DNA of 64,000 nucleotides, from NCBI GenBank assembly GCA_017591395.1, contig WEDG01002017.1, forward strand, positions 62,001 to 126,000. The letters run 5' to 3'. The notes beneath the pieces are model-generated. The model saw only the letters and a program-made list of their open reading frames with translations, had not been told where the DNA came from and did not search any database. The stretch's first letter is position 1. Each line of letters begins with the position of its first letter. Of the stretch, positions 34,201 through 49,400 are shown piece by piece. Source of the stretch: Schistocephalus solidus. Lineage: Eukaryota > Platyhelminthes > Cestoda > Diphyllobothriidea > Diphyllobothriidae. A program made the position numbers and the translations under genes.

Positions 34201-36357
34201 ATGCGAAAAACGGCCCTTCTTGTACTCAGTTTGTAGTAACTTGCGTCTTCTTAAAATGTTCTACCCAGTCCACTGTCCGAACCGGTTAGTCGTCCGGTGC
34301 GGGGAATAAGCCCAGCGGCTGACATAGCTAGTGACCGCATCTGCGCGTGCCACACACACGACGAAGTCCCTCAAATAAAGCACATCAGTATGTCACGATA
34401 AAGGGGATGGGCTGATCGGTATGAGCACGATCACATGCTCGCCTGCCCGATGATCGTCAGTTCATGATCTCAACAGCCAACGGTACCGCTAAAATTTCCG
34501 TTGCAGTTTTGCCGCCAGTGAGAACTAATTTGTGGACCGCGTACGCATTCCGTTTCGATGACACTTCAATCGTCGTTACCCACAAAGCCCACCGTGTGTC
34601 CCACAGCATGGTGGACGCAGGGGGTGATCAATTAGTATGAGTAAAGTGGAAGTAAAATTGCGCAGCACCTACCACACTATCATCTCCCTCAACTTGGACG
34701 GTTGTTTCCGGCTGTAAGCGATCACATGCCGACAAGCAACCAAGAATCGTGAAAAATTTCCCACAAGGACGACTGGAACAGCCGTTGCTGGCACAATTTA
34801 CGTCTGAGAACAGTCACACCCCAACTATAGCATCTGTCTGACCTGGGGTCAGTGGATGACGAAGGAAGCCCGAAATGACTCCGTCGGCAAGGCCCTTTTG
34901 AAGAACCCATAAACATGCGGCTTTACAACTCAGCGCATCAAATAAACAGCCCTAAGTTGAGAGGAGATTGGCATTTAGAACATACCTAGGATAACCTCCG
35001 GTGCCCTGTAATGGCGCGTGGAGACGATAGTGGAGTGGTGGTCATAGTCAAAGGTCGCAGAGCCGAAGTCAATCAGGCGCACGTCAGACGACTTAACAAT
35101 GCGATCATACCGTCTCTTCTTGCGGTTGTGCACGGAGATGTAGTCGGAACGCTTGAAGAGGATGTTTTCCGGCTTGAGATCAGTGTGGGTGAGTTGGTTG
35201 TCGTGCATGAAACGAACCGCGTGACACAACTGGTAGGAAATGTGACGCACGTGTTCGATGGGATAACCCACATAGTTATTTTCCTTCTAAAAAAGACAAA
35301 AGGCAACTTCAACACCACCACGACTAGCAACAGCCAATTAAAGCGGACACCTTGGAGCCCTACATGTTAATGGAAAGACAAAAAGGAATATAGGGAGCAT
35401 CATCGCAATAGAAAGGTTATGTTCGCAAAAAGGAGTAAAGGTCGCAGGGGCAAAGAAAACGCAGATAAAAAAAGGAAAATTAACAGGCCAATGCGTTGCA
35501 GAAAACAACCCTGTTCTCCGCGAGCAAGTCCTCGCGTGGTCTGTGTGTGAGGGCCCCGGCCACCGCCTTGTACGGCAACGGCTGCGGGAGATGCAGGACA
35601 CCTAGATGATCCGCAAGGCTGAGGAAATCCAAGGGTATGCAGACCGCAACGAAATGAAAAAATTCTTCAAAGCCATCAAGTCCATCTACGGCCGCCGCAT
35701 CAAGGGGACCGCACCGCTGCTCAGCTCTGATGGCACAACGCTGCTAACAGAGAAATCGCAAATTCTGAAGAACTGGGCCGAGCACTTTAGAAGTGTCCTT
35801 AATTGCTCATCAGCCAGCTCCGATGCTGCCGTTGACCGGCTTCCTGAAGTGGACACGAACAATGACCTGGATCTGCCGCCTTCACTACCAGAAACCCTCC
35901 GGGCCACGCAACAGATTTCCAGCGGGAAAGCACCGGGATCCGACGCAATCCCACCGGAAGTCTACAAGCACGGCAGGCCCGGCTGATGGCGGAACTCACA
36001 ACATTATTCCAGGAGATGTGGCGCCAAGGACAAGTACCTCAGGATTTCAAAGAAGAGACCATCGTCCATCTCTACATGCGGAAGGGGAACCGGAAACTCT
36101 GTGATAACCACAGAGGCATCTCGTTGCTTAACATCGCAGAGAAGATTTTCGCCCATATCCTTCTCAATCGTCTGAAAGGTGATCGCCTGGCCCGTTAATG
36201 GCGCTTAGTAGTGCCCACATTGCCTTAAAATGCACTATGTTGGTCACTGAGCAAACACCAGACAGCGAATCCGATCTTGACCGCGTCATGGAGGTCTTTC
36301 AACAAAGAAACTATATGTTTACCTCCACAGGGTGTCTTTGAGAGAGAAAGAGAGATA

Positions 36358-36405
<48 letters not shown>

Positions 36406-37326
36406 ATGGAGAGGAGGGTCGGGGGCTCAGCTGAATTCCTTCTGCCATTTACATCGATCTGCAGTCTATCGAAACCGCGCCCTAGGGACTGTCCAGACTA
36501 ATGAGTATTGCCGGCAAAGGCAAGGGAGACTGGAATGGCCGTTTCTGGCCTATTAGCTGTTGTCAGCCAGTCACACCCAACCCCAGGCGGTGCAACACCT
36601 GAGGATCAACCCCGCGACCCACTGATCAGAAGTCCAACGCTCTAACCATTGAGCCACGGGCTCCTTGTCTGGCTATTCCAGTCTCCCTTGTCTTTGCCGG
36701 TAATATTCATCCACCTATTCTACTACTAGCCACTGTGCGGCTGCTGGTGGTGCTTGAGAGTGAGTCTTACGGCAAAGCGGAACGAGTGAGTGCTGTTGGC
36801 GGTAGGTGAGCGTTCATCAACGAATGTCCTGTCCAAACAGTATAAGCACTGCCCTCCCCCGGGGGGGTCGGGAAACGTTTGAGTCTCGGCTTCGAACCCA
36901 AGCATATGGATAGGCTTGTGAACCACAGCTGGTTGGCAGGATCTCATCAATCCAGCAAAATTCAGAAAATCATAGAGAACATACGACAGAACTGACCAGG
37001 AAGTCGAAGACCGAAAGTCCTAGGATATCAAAAGCGAGGCATATGTGGCCGTAGTAGTCGAACCAGTCCAGTAGTCGGACGCAGAGACTGAAACGGCAGA
37101 AATGGGAAATTAGCCGGCTATATATTAAGCTTCCAGACAAAGTAAGGCAGACAATTAGCGTCGAAGGAGACGAACAAGTAGTATTAGCAGTGGCAGCAAC
37201 AGCAGTGGCTGTATTATTATTGTTATTATTATTAGTAGTAGTAGTAGTAATAGAAGTAGTAGAAGTAGTAGAAGTAGTAGTAGTAGTAGAAGTAGTAGTA
37301 GTAGTAGTAGTAGTAATAGTAGTAGC

Positions 37327-37382
<56 letters not shown>

Positions 37383-37383
37383 C

Positions 37384-37418
<35 letters not shown>

Positions 37419-40400
37419 CCGTTCATCTGCACCCAAGCTTGCTCTCGGTCTTCTTGACTCTGTCATGACACCGGGCGCCAATCTCCATTCCTGCGCTCAC
37501 CTTGTGCAGGGTGGATACGTCGGACACCGCCGGCAACGGAGGTCGAACTGCCAGTAGTAGTCGTCTATAGAGGACTTTTTGCCCAAAAGTTTGAATATAG
37601 TGGCAACGCCTATGCCCTCAAATATGCTGCACTATAAGCTACGGTTTTGTTCCCCACTGCTGGTAACCTATGATCCCGTCCTTCGGGAATGATTTATGCC
37701 GCATCTGTAGCTGCAGGTAGGAAATGCGATCACCTCCAGAAGAGAAGACTTTCGCCGGGAGAAGTGCGCCTGCGGACTGACATTCCAATTGGCGAATTCG
37801 GTGACCAGAGTCTGAAGGCAGCTCTGGCGTCCTACCACCACTGCAGCCAATGGACACAGATGAGTAACCGCCTGCAACAACAAAATGTCGAGGAGGCGGG
37901 GAAGGCGGTGACAGGGTCAGATACCGAATGCGGGTGTGGATGATTCACTCAAAGTCCGCATTTAGGAAACAGAATACGCGCGCCATGGGACGCGTTACCG
38001 GAACCATCAGTAGCCTGCGAAGCGGCCAAGCAGGCCAATACAGCTCCCCATGGGAGCTGGGAAGCCAAACTCTTAGAGGTGAACGCACCATTTTATTTCA
38101 TCACCTGACATTCGGGGACAATCAACGTAGGTGACAGCGAACAACACTTTGTAAAGAGGGTAAACTTGCTGTATAGAAAGATTAATAGCGAGGCGGTTAG
38201 CCAGTCCTGGGAAGACGTACGCCAGGTTAATCCGAATTAAGCAGAAGAGAGAGAGAGAGAAAAAAAAAGCGAAACAGGGGAGGTATCCTCACCTGAACGG
38301 ACGTGGGCCTTGAATACCTCCCTTCCCTAGTTGAAGGCTGTTTCGCACACTGCCGAAAATAGATATTTAAAGCTTAGGATGCAACTTGGTTAACACCGAG
38401 GCAGGCCAAAACTGACATGGGTAAGGTGACTTGCACATAAATCACATTACAGTGGTAGTAGGCTCGCGCGGCATCCACCGCACTCTCTCCTCCTTCCCCA
38501 CCTGAGGCGGGCGCAGGTGGATGGCGCAGCCAGAGCCGCCCCTAAGCGTGCCGCCACACCTGGTTCTGATCCCAGCTGAGTGGCAGCGTCATACAGGCCA
38601 CCTTAAGGAGGCATTGTAGCCGGTCTCGCAGTCGACCACTCCCACACAAACGCACACTCTGGGCTAAATGCGTAGTCCGAGTTATCCCGTCAGCTGGCAA
38701 CCACCTTCCCAGCTACGGAATTTAGCGCAGCGTGATAGGTTCAAGCGCCTCCGAGTGTATGTATGCACTAAGCCGTCCAGCTGACTCTCTATTCCCACTC
38801 CCAGACTCTAACGAGCAGTGGTATGATACACCCAGATTGTGGCTTTATCTGAGATCAGGCTCAGCGTACCATATCACAGTCAAGTAGTCTTGATGCAGTT
38901 TCGCCTAAAGTTCAATGTGTTTACGGGCGCAAAAGGGAATGAAGCCGACGCTACTCGTTGAATAAGCTTAAACGACACGAGGATCATGTGCTGGTCGTTC
39001 ACACGACTTACTAGTGAAGGAAGGTAAGTTGACTGTCGCATGACTTGGGAGATTTAGTGGAGCACAGTACCCAAACAATACATTTATATCCACCACCTCC
39101 AGAGACTCCCTGACGGAATTAGGAAAGCTGAACCACGCAGACTTTGGCAAGTTTAAGGAAACCTAAAACCGTCACAAATCACACGCAAACAGGAAAATGC
39201 GCGGGTGGGTGTTCAGGCATGCGAGTATATCTCGCAGAGATAACTTGACTCCGCTGACTTACTACTCGTCCTCCGGATCTCGTTCTCGTAGGAAATTTAA
39301 CACGTTGATTTCCAGCATCGCCGCCTCTCGGTATTTGTCCACGTTCTTGATTATCTTCAGGGCTATGTTCTCACCACTGAAAAGCACAAAAAAATGCCAA
39401 AGGCATTAGGCAAAAGAGGAAACAGTTAAGACATTTCTTCCGAAAAATTTGATTATTTTGGGAGAACGGTGTTAGCACACACTTCTGCAAACGTATTTTC
39501 TGGCAGAGGAATAAAATACAATACTCTAATACATCTCCTCTCACTGTCTGACAGGTCTGAGGTAAAATAGAAAATCTTCTAAATTCATACTGTATCACTA
39601 GTGCAAACTTCGAACAGGGCCTGAAAAACGGTTTATTATCCAATGCTCTAGTCAGTTTCACAAACAAGGATGCGTTTTTGATTGGGCCTGTGTGTAAGAG
39701 GCCATGAGTAGAAGGAATACGCGAAAAAAATAGTTAGATGGAGGGTAGCCCATTGCGGACGCCAATCGGCGCGCGTACACGCGCTATGAGCTTCGATTGA
39801 CGTCTGTAACGACTACCAAATGGCCTGGTGGAAATACTCAGGTATATTTGCAATAATCTTCTGGATCAGAGGAATAAGAATAGCATTTTGTCCTTTTCTT
39901 GATCGATGTCCTCACGTGTGGCTGAATGCGCGGAAGAGGTCTGTCTGAAAAATGGTCTTAAACGCGACAACATGCTACTTCCATACGTGTATATGCACGA
40001 GCTTTGTTAGGCATTGATGTATATCCTCTGCAAACCGAAAGATCATGCTGCAAAGTAATTGTGTTTAAAGTTGAAAGGGAATCAGAGTTAGGTGTTTTGG
40101 GAGAAAGATCGTAGCCCTCAGAGTGCCAAGAGAGAATCTTGGTCCCGATAGTTTAGCGTCTATAGAAGAAAGGGGTTTGGTAGCAAGATTTTCAAACCAA
40201 CGGCAGATCAAACAGTGTCGCAGTGCTCTAAACACAAACCTACCGACTGCAGTGTAGATATTTGTAACGCTAGCGTATGTACACTACCCATGGGGGGGGG
40301 AAGGGTGCACAGTGGATTCCGATTAGACGAAGACGTTGAGGCCGATTCGGCTGCTGGTTCAAGTGCAATGGACCAGTCTCCTTCGGATCCCATGCTTGCG

Positions 40401-43400
40401 ATTCTCTCTGACATCCAACGCAGCTAGGGCTAGTTCTGAGGCAAATTTATCTTCCCTGTCCTCTCGCGCACGCGAGATCCTAGACTAGCGCACACATACA
40501 CACTCCTTTTTCTCCTCCCCGCCAGCTGGCAGCAGCGACTGGCGGGTCGCTCAGGCCGGGGCGGGCGGTGCTGCCGAGGCGTCTTAAATATCCCCATTGG
40601 CATTTTTTCTGTGTGCGACCAGACCGACCGAGATTAGCCCAAGCAGCGAACAGCAACTTGTCGATAAACGCAAAATTTGCTGCTGTCGTTCCAACCTCCT
40701 CCCACCCCGCCCGCAAGCGATCATCGTTGAACGCCAACCACTGACGATGACGCATCACCACCAACTCGCCTAGGTACTCGCTAAGCGTCAGATACAGGCT
40801 ACTTCAGACCACATTACTTTCACCCTTTCCAAAGGCCTGAAAATTGCATACGAGAATGGGGATATTCGCGGAAAATAGGGACAATAGTTACCCAGCGAAT
40901 AGCTGAAACTGTCTATTTCCATGATCAAAAACTCAACATACTTTAAACTATTATCCTAAGACACTTAAATATTATTTCAAGTTCACCTTAGATTATTACC
41001 CTTAGAAAAAGATGGGTTACGACAACGTGTGAGCATACCTTCAGATTTCTTACTCTTGTCAATACGCTTTTGAAATTGAGCCACCATTTTTCTGCTTTGC
41101 ATTTGCATGTAAATTTTCTTATATGTACATCGGTTTACCAAGTTCACCCATTATATACCGATGATGACCCATTTTATTCGAACTACAATAATAAGGTCAT
41201 CAGCGCACGACGCTGGTATCGTTTTTACGAAAGTCTAATGTGATCTACATTTTGCGAGTCATTCATGGACAATTCTTCAGGATGTCGATAGTTGCAGTCT
41301 TCTGGCATTCGGTAGTGATCTTCCGGAGGATATTTTTTGCGGAAAATTTTGGAATTAAACTTTCAAAATAAAGCGTACCGCTCTCTTTCTTTCTCGGGCA
41401 CACGGAGTTAAAAGGAATATTTGAACATGGATCAAGAAAATAAAGGAAAATTAACAGACGCGAGTAGGTGGAGGTAAACTCTACCGATCAGACCCATGAA
41501 GGATAGCTACACACGTTCATAAATAGTTTGAGTGAAGATGAACAGGGTGCATCTAACATTTAGCAGGACGTTTAGTTCTTTCTCTCCAACCCCTATCTAT
41601 CCATTTTTTGCGCGTTTAAAGTCAAAATTGCCTGTTTTCCCTAAAAAAAATACTGATTTCCTTCCCAATTGGTTAATTCTTAGTGAGTGACACCACCAGC
41701 TACTGACACCGAATAGGAATAAAATCTTGATGTGCAGTAATGACTGAAACCAACTATACAGCTTTACTTTAAAAAAATTATATCTATCACAAAATGTCCG
41801 TTTCCGGCAATGTATACGAAATTTTTTAGACGTTTCAGAGACCGAAAAACACCCAAGCACACTATCGGTGTGGTCAGTAGACGATGAATCTGCGAAATGA
41901 ATCCCAGGTTGTGTCGTAATTTAATACGTTACTAACTCATCAGCTTTTAAAATATGTTTCAGCTTAGAACATTTACTCGTCCTCCATCGCGAAGGGAAAA
42001 GGTGCAAAAGTCTGAATTTTTATTTCGAAAATCGGTGTTCCGTTGTTCTAACGCAGGGGGCATATATAGAGGCTAATTCACCAGTTTGCGCTGTGAAAAA
42101 TGCGTGTCGTTTAACTGCCATTTTCTGCACTTCATGTCACAAAAAGTGAATCAAATTTTAAATGACAACGAGTTCTGGGTCATCACTTATGGTCTAGGAA
42201 CTCTCTATGCATTAAAATGACCCTTGATTTTGCAGATGCATATAACCAGCAAAGAAAATGGCGACCGGAATGACCATTTCTGGCTTATTAGCCGCCGTCA
42301 GCTGGTCAAACCCAAACCATTATGATGCATCCCCCGAGGATCGAACCTGCGACACGTTGATCAGAAGTCCGACGCTCTAACCATTGAGCCACGGGGCTCG
42401 TTGTCTTGCCCGTTTAGATCGGAAATATTGACTTGTATCCGTTGATGAACGCTCAACTCAGGGCTAACAGAACTTACCCGTTCCGCTCTGCCTTGAGGCT
42501 CACTCTCAAGCCCCGTCAGCAGCAGCACAGCGGTTAGTAGTCATAGGCAGATTATAATTGCCAGCAAAGGTAAGGGAGATTGGAATGACAATTTCTGGCT
42601 CATTAGCCGTCATCAGCAAGCCAAACCCAACCCCACATAATGCACCGCCCGAGGATCGAGCTCGTGACCCGCTGATTAGAAGTCAAACGCTCTAACCGTT
42701 GGATCTCGTAGACAAGGATCTACTTATGTAGTGCTTTAAGGAAAGCCTAAGTAGACATAATATTCTTCTATCTAACCGCGGAAAAGCATAAGAAACTGCT
42801 CAGGGAATATAATGGAACGCGTGGTTCAAAGCCGCCATAATTGCAACGGGTAGCAAAATATGCGAAGTGAAATCCAGTCTTGTATTCTTATTCAACTGAC
42901 GATGCATACTCTTTTATTTAAAAATAAAATTTCAGGGTAGGACAACCACGGTGTAGCACAAGCGAAGAACTCAGACCCCATGACAGATGAACTGAGAAGT
43001 CAACGTGAGAATTTCATTAATTTCAAGGACACGAAGGCGACCTACAGCGCCATTGTTTAGCGCGAATAAACAAGGACGGAATTTCAGTTTCAGTGAACCA
43101 GGTAATCTGCTGGCCTAATAAGAGCAGAAGGAAATGCGGGAGGGAGGTAGGTTGGTAGAGGGGAAAGAATTGCCGCTAGGCTCTCAAAGTAAACCCAGAA
43201 ACACGAAACGTTCACAGTCAGTACAAAGATGGCGCACGACAAGAGACAGGCAGTTTTGGGCTTCAAACACATTCGTAACAAAAAAGCCAGTAAGAGACAG
43301 CTGGGGAGTCGAAAGGTCTTATTTGCAGGGTCAGGGGGTAGGGTCTTGCAGATACGGATTACACAACGAGAGATTTTCATAAAAAATTGTACGAAAGCCT

Positions 43401-46400
43401 TCACTCGCTTCCGCGAGTCTGCGCCGTGAACAAGAATGTGCTAAGATTAATTTACGCTTCTTTACAAGCATTGACCACTGACATGAACAAGTAGAAGCGG
43501 TGAGGGGTCAACCAAAGGGGATTATTATTACCCCTTCACGAGAACAACCAGAAAACCAAAAAACAGGCAGTCTATAAGGTTGAGTGCGTAAACGCAACCG
43601 AAAAACCAAAAGGAGTAATTGATTGTGTGAATCAAGCGAAACATGATAAATAGACAATTTGACACATAAAGAACCTAGGGATTAACGGCGAAATATCTAA
43701 ATGAATAACTGACATCACGTGCAACTAACCAACTAACTCCAAGTTGAGTTGCTGTGCGGTACTCAACTAGTTTCCAATACCAACAGCCAAGAAATGCGTA
43801 AAAAACCAACTGAGAGAGAAACCTGCCTTTGCCAAAATAGAGGAGCCATCACAAACAAACTGATTTATTGAAACAAAATCGACCGAGAAGGAAATAGCCT
43901 TACGCACTTTTCCGGTTAAGCGGCTGATTCGGACATCACCATCGGTTGCGGTTGATAGCGAACGCAGCCTCAGTGCCAGATACCGCTCCTGTAGATACAC
44001 CAAGTACGGTAAAAGTCCCTGACTCCCCACCCACCCCCTCCACAAGAAGAAGGAGTCAGTTTGTTCAGGAAACCAATCCGAGAAGCCCTTCGCTGGAATC
44101 AGCGGATCCCCTACCCCTAGCCTGGACCGTGTAGAGGCTAATCGAAATTATCGATGCGCACGGTGGGTCGGAAACACCGCCAGCACACAGGTCAATAAAC
44201 CAAGTTTGCGCGTAGTAACTTACAGCAGGGAAAACAGACAACATATTTCCTATGCGGTTACGTTTCCAGGATCGTACTACAGGGCGGTCACCGACGAGCA
44301 ACATACGTAAGGCAGCCGATACTAACCAACAGACCACGGTTCTGCATAAGATCCACGAGTCTGGTGCCCTCTGTAGTTTTTGAATGCTATACTAGGAGAA
44401 AAGTTTATGTTTTGGTTTCAAGTTTCTATCTGCGAAATATTTTTAGACCGTTCCATGCCCATTCAAATCGCATCGCATGGTTTACTAGTGCTTCTCATGA
44501 AGTATACGGTGTAGTCGACATGAGTAGTATGAGCGCTATGCTTTATCTTCTTAATGACATACAGAAAGCCACATAGTTTATAGGCTGAAAACCCTAAACG
44601 GAAATACGACAGATCGGGCTAAAAATTATTCGGGAATCGGAAAACTTGTAAAATACCAAATACACCCTTCCTTTGAGTCTAAAATTTGAAGATTTCGTAC
44701 TCTATTATAAAAAGGAGTAGAAGAACGAATATTTTCGCTTATTTTTTTCTACAAAATGTAAACGTATAAGGGCACCCGAAATTCATATAAAAATTGCACA
44801 CTACGTAAGTAGACGATTTTTATCGAGTAAGGTCCGTCCACGAGACCGAAATATCTGCGGATTATGCTCCCAAAATATTACAATACCAGTCAAGTAATCA
44901 TTCCTAATCAAAAACACACTTTAAAATCTCGTTTAACAATGCAGGAGATCAGTCCCCGCATGGATACACACAAGGAAGACAACGACCGGTTCGGTTGTGC
45001 TGTTCCCAGCGGAACACGAGGGGGGAGAGGCCGCAAGTACACGCGACCTGGATCCAGGTGTCATATACCGTCGCGCCACACAAATCATCTCCGCCTCAAG
45101 GGCCCTCAAAAACCAAGGCACCAGTGGACGCCTACACCGAGGAGCGTTGCCAAGTTATCCAGTCCCCCTCCATCGCTCCACCCCGACCCAGCGATCGCCC
45201 GTGGAGGGCAGGGATCACACCCAGGTTGGTGGTCTCCGTAGTACCAACTGTCGGTGCTGGCGACTAGGCGAGTGAAATGTCCATTCAATTGCACCTAATG
45301 CCGCCTAGGAAATGCACGAGACGGTCTGCATCCCTCGAAAAATGCTACGAAAGCCAGACATTCTTTTTAAAAGCATCCACAGAAATATACATTTTTCGGT
45401 ACAGCGAAATTATTCAGCCTGTAGTTTGGACACGCTACATGCAAAAACATTGGCAGGTCGTGTGCAAAACTATCCGGAAATCAAAAAAATGGCTTTTTAA
45501 AACTGAAGAGTACGATTTTTTGCTAGGACAACAAGCACCAGGTCCGTGGCTTAATGGTAGAGTTCAACAATCAAAGAGTCCGGGTCCGAATGCTAGGTCA
45601 TCATGACCTGGGGCTGGGTATGGCTGGCTGATGACGGCTAATAAGCCAGAAATGGCCATTCCACTCTACCTCACTTCTGTTGGAACTCCAGTATCTGCAT
45701 ATGCTATTATTCACTATGCGGGACCAGCATGCCCTGTAAAATGATTATTCATTTGCCCTCACAACCAACAGGACAACCAGCGCGCGGCTCAGTGGTAGAG
45801 CGTTAGACTCAATGACCACAGATCTCGCGTTCGAATCCAAGGTGCTCACACCTGGGGTTAGGCATGGCTGGCTGATAACGGCTAATAAGCCAGAAATGGC
45901 CATTTCCATCTCCCGCGCCTCATGCGTTAAGTACCGGTCGCCATGCGACTGCCTGTGAGGACTCTAAATGGAAGTTACAGGCGCAATGCGTAGCCACATC
46001 CCCTAGCCTGATCGGTGAACACTCCTTTCCAGGATGAGTTTAAAGGGCAGACCGAAGTAGGAAAGTAACCATGAGGTGTTCTTTCTGCCAGGCACAAGAA
46101 TGAACGCCAACAGAATTAGATCCAGTATCCTACCTCCTCGCACCCTCCCCCACTGCAACCATGACGACGATCAGTGGACTTTAAATAACCAGTCCAGCCA
46201 GTCCCTTGTCGGTGATAATCAGTTCTCCTTGACGAATAGTTTATTGCTGCACCACCAATGTTACTCTCTCTCTCTCTCCAAGGCAGACCGGACGCAATCT
46301 TTGGTACCTCGTGTTCTGCAGCCCAAACCGATCGATGCAAGAGACCCCAGTCAGGGAAGGGGGGAGGGGCAAAGCTGGCCGTTAAGGTGACCTTTACGAT

Positions 46401-49400
46401 CCCGCCGGAGTGTGGTGCCCTAACCGACGCACCAGGTCAGTCTAGATCGAATGACCAAAGCGTGGCCTGGGCGTAGGACGTTGCATTGATGTTGGTACAC
46501 GCAGAAGCCCAACGAGGGCAAAGATGTCATCGGGGAAAAGTGCAAATCCGCTAGAGAGCCCTCTCCACCTCGTCAGGCCAAAAAACAGGCATCAGAAGCT
46601 GGGGCCGAATACGAGACGGGGAGAGGGGGGGAGCTGGGAAAGGACATGCAGACCAAAAAAGAAAAATGGGAGAAAAAGGCGTGCGCACACAAGTGAGCTG
46701 ACGGAGGTCTGTGCCTATCTTGCTTGCCAACAGAAAACCTACCTAATGGTAAGGATAACTTATATAAGCGCCTAAACAGGACACGAGAACAGGTGTCTGT
46801 GCTAGCTTCGATTTCCGGCGGGCTTTTGAGATTGAGCTGCCATTTCTAAATTCAACTTTTCACATGGGAATTTGCTTATATGTATATGGACTGGCCCATT
46901 TTTCTCAATAGCTACTGCTATTTACACTCTTATTTTATTTTAAATACAATAATGAGGTCAGTTGCAAACAATGCCGGCGCCGTTAGAAGAAAATCTGGCG
47001 CAAAGTTTGCGACCCGATCACGGACGACTGTTCATTTTGCCGACAGTTGCAGCTTTCGGTAACCATATATCATCTGTTTTCTTCCGTTGCCATCTCGTTT
47101 GCATACCAATTTTATCCACAATAAACGGAGGCCTTTTTTCTGAAAATTCTGAAATGATACGTTAAGAATAAAAGGTATATAAATAAATTCTACGGGAAAA
47201 GGAGCTTTATTGCGTAATTTTTTTTGTCACTGACCCGAAATATAGGGGATGCGCGTACCCAACCTGGGCACGCGTAGGTGCAGCCTCATGCCGCATCACC
47301 CACTGCTGTCATGTTATGGCTATGGTGGGATACGATTCATCAGCACCGAACCACACCTCCGGTCTTTTTGACTCTGTCATGACACCGGGTTCAGATGGCA
47401 GAGGAGGAGTGCGGTAGCTGCACACAAGTCAACGACCCTGCACCGCCCTTCTGTGAAGCATACAGTGAATATCGTCAGACTACGACGGTCAAACTGACGT
47501 GTGTGTATGTGTGCGTGCCCCCTTGAGCAGGGACTGCTCTCGGAAAGCCAATATGGCTTCCGACGACTGACAATGAAAACGGGCTGGTATCCGAAGCATT
47601 CACAGTGACCAAAGGAGTGAAGCAGGCCTGCGTACTGGCCCCCACCCTCTTCATACTCAATTTCTCTGATATGCCTACTGTGGTGAGCGCCCTGGGATCC
47701 GCATCGCCTACAGAACTGACGAGCACCTTCTAAACAGTCGGCGTATGCGGGCCCCAACGCGCGTCCATGACTTGCTCCTCGCGGACGACTGCGCCCTTAA
47801 CAAAGTGGCGGAGAAGAACATGCAAAGGAGCATGGACCTCGTCGCCGCAAGCTGCGGCAATGTTGGATTAATAGTCAATACAGTCAAAACGGTTGTTATG
47901 CAACAACCGCAACCCAGCGCGGAATACAATGCTCCCGAAGAAATGTCAACGGTGCTCAACTCAAATTTGGAAAACTTTGCTTATCTGGTAAGCACGCTGT
48001 CACGCAACACGAGAATCGACGACGAGGTTGCTCAATGAATCTCCAAAGCTAGTCAGGCCTTCGACCGGTTGCAGGCCTCCGTGGAGAATCGCCACGATAT
48101 TCACCTAAACACCAAATTGAAGATGTAAAAGGCCATCGTCTTGACGACAGTCCTTCACAAAGCGGAGACCTGGACCGTCTACTAGAACCAATTAACCTCT
48201 GCTACACCTGCCTCAGACCCCACGACGACGACGACCAACCCAACCACTGATAACAACTTCATCGATGCCCCGCCGCCCAAGATCACCGACACCTTCCTCC
48301 ATCCCCCACCCGTTGCGCCGACCACGGCGACGAACACCATTTGCCCTACACCCACAACCTCAGTAGTCACATCCGACTGCCTCCCACCTGCTACCTCCAA
48401 CACCACCACCGCCCACAGTACCAGCGATGGGGACTCGGTACTAACCTGTCCTCATTGCAATCGCGCATTCATCTAACACATCGGCCTGGTCGGTCATTTG
48501 CGAATCCATCGCACAGAGACTGGCGAACTAGTGCCTGGAACACAACACATAGCAGAGACCACCGCCTCCAATGCCCTCACTGCCCACGCGCATTGGCTCA
48601 TCACATGGGCCTGCCTGTTCACATGCACATACACGTAAGCGGAATCCACTGCGATGCTACACATCTTGCGCATCAATCAACACTTTCCATGAGCGTGACT
48701 ACCAGTACCACCAGTAGCATCAGACCAGCCACCCCTGACTCAGCACCTTCGACCTATCCTACCCTCATTGCTACCGCACATACACATCACGCATCGGCCC
48801 GGTCGTTCACTTGCGAATCCATCGCACAGAGATCGTCAAACCAGTGCCAGGAGCACCAACAGACACCCGCCGCACCCGACTCTACTGTGCGCCCTGCACA
48901 CGCACATACACACACCGCATGGGCTTATTAGGTCACATGCGGCTCCATGAAAACCTGCGGTAGAACACCACCGGCTATGCCGCAACACTACATTTCTCCT
49001 CATGAGCCTCTACACATCACATAATCAACACGCAACACCAAAAAACGCTCTGCGTTTGCATAAATGGTCCCTTGGCTCCTACTCCATGTGGCCCCTCTGC
49101 TGCATTTGTGATCTGAACTACAGAATATCTCGGGGCGATAAGCGCCGTGGGTTGGAATGTTGCCAACAGATAATTACACTCAGAGTTCGCAGTCAGTCCA
49201 ATGTGTGTCGTGTGAAGCGGCTGACTGGTGGTCTGAGAGTCAGGCTGTGCTGGCTCCTTCTTAACCTGAAGTCTGGCTATCTCACACATGTGAGATGTGA
49301 GGCGTTCAACCCCCCTGTTGTGTGAAATCCTGGTGCTTGTGTTTGGGGGCTAGGTCGTGTACGTAGTACGCATAGATGAGATCACCGGCTGGGATGGTGA

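Noticed and set aside
37155..37481. 108-codon frame of almost pure leucine (and Val or Tyr frames beside it)
   Set aside because: Translation of the TAG/CTA trinucleotide microsatellite; no flanking coding features.
40480..40764. 94-codon minus-strand ORF in a GC-rich patch, considered as an extra CLK exon
   Set aside because: Exons 2 and 3 already join in phase across this intron and the peptide has no kinase or RS features.
43090..44340. Cluster of 60-100-codon ORFs on both strands
   Set aside because: No recognisable motif, no consistent splice phases and no similarity to one another.
47350..47757. 126-codon minus-strand frame opposite LINE copy E
   Set aside because: Antisense shadow of LINE tail and RT sequence; the sense strand carries the RT motifs.
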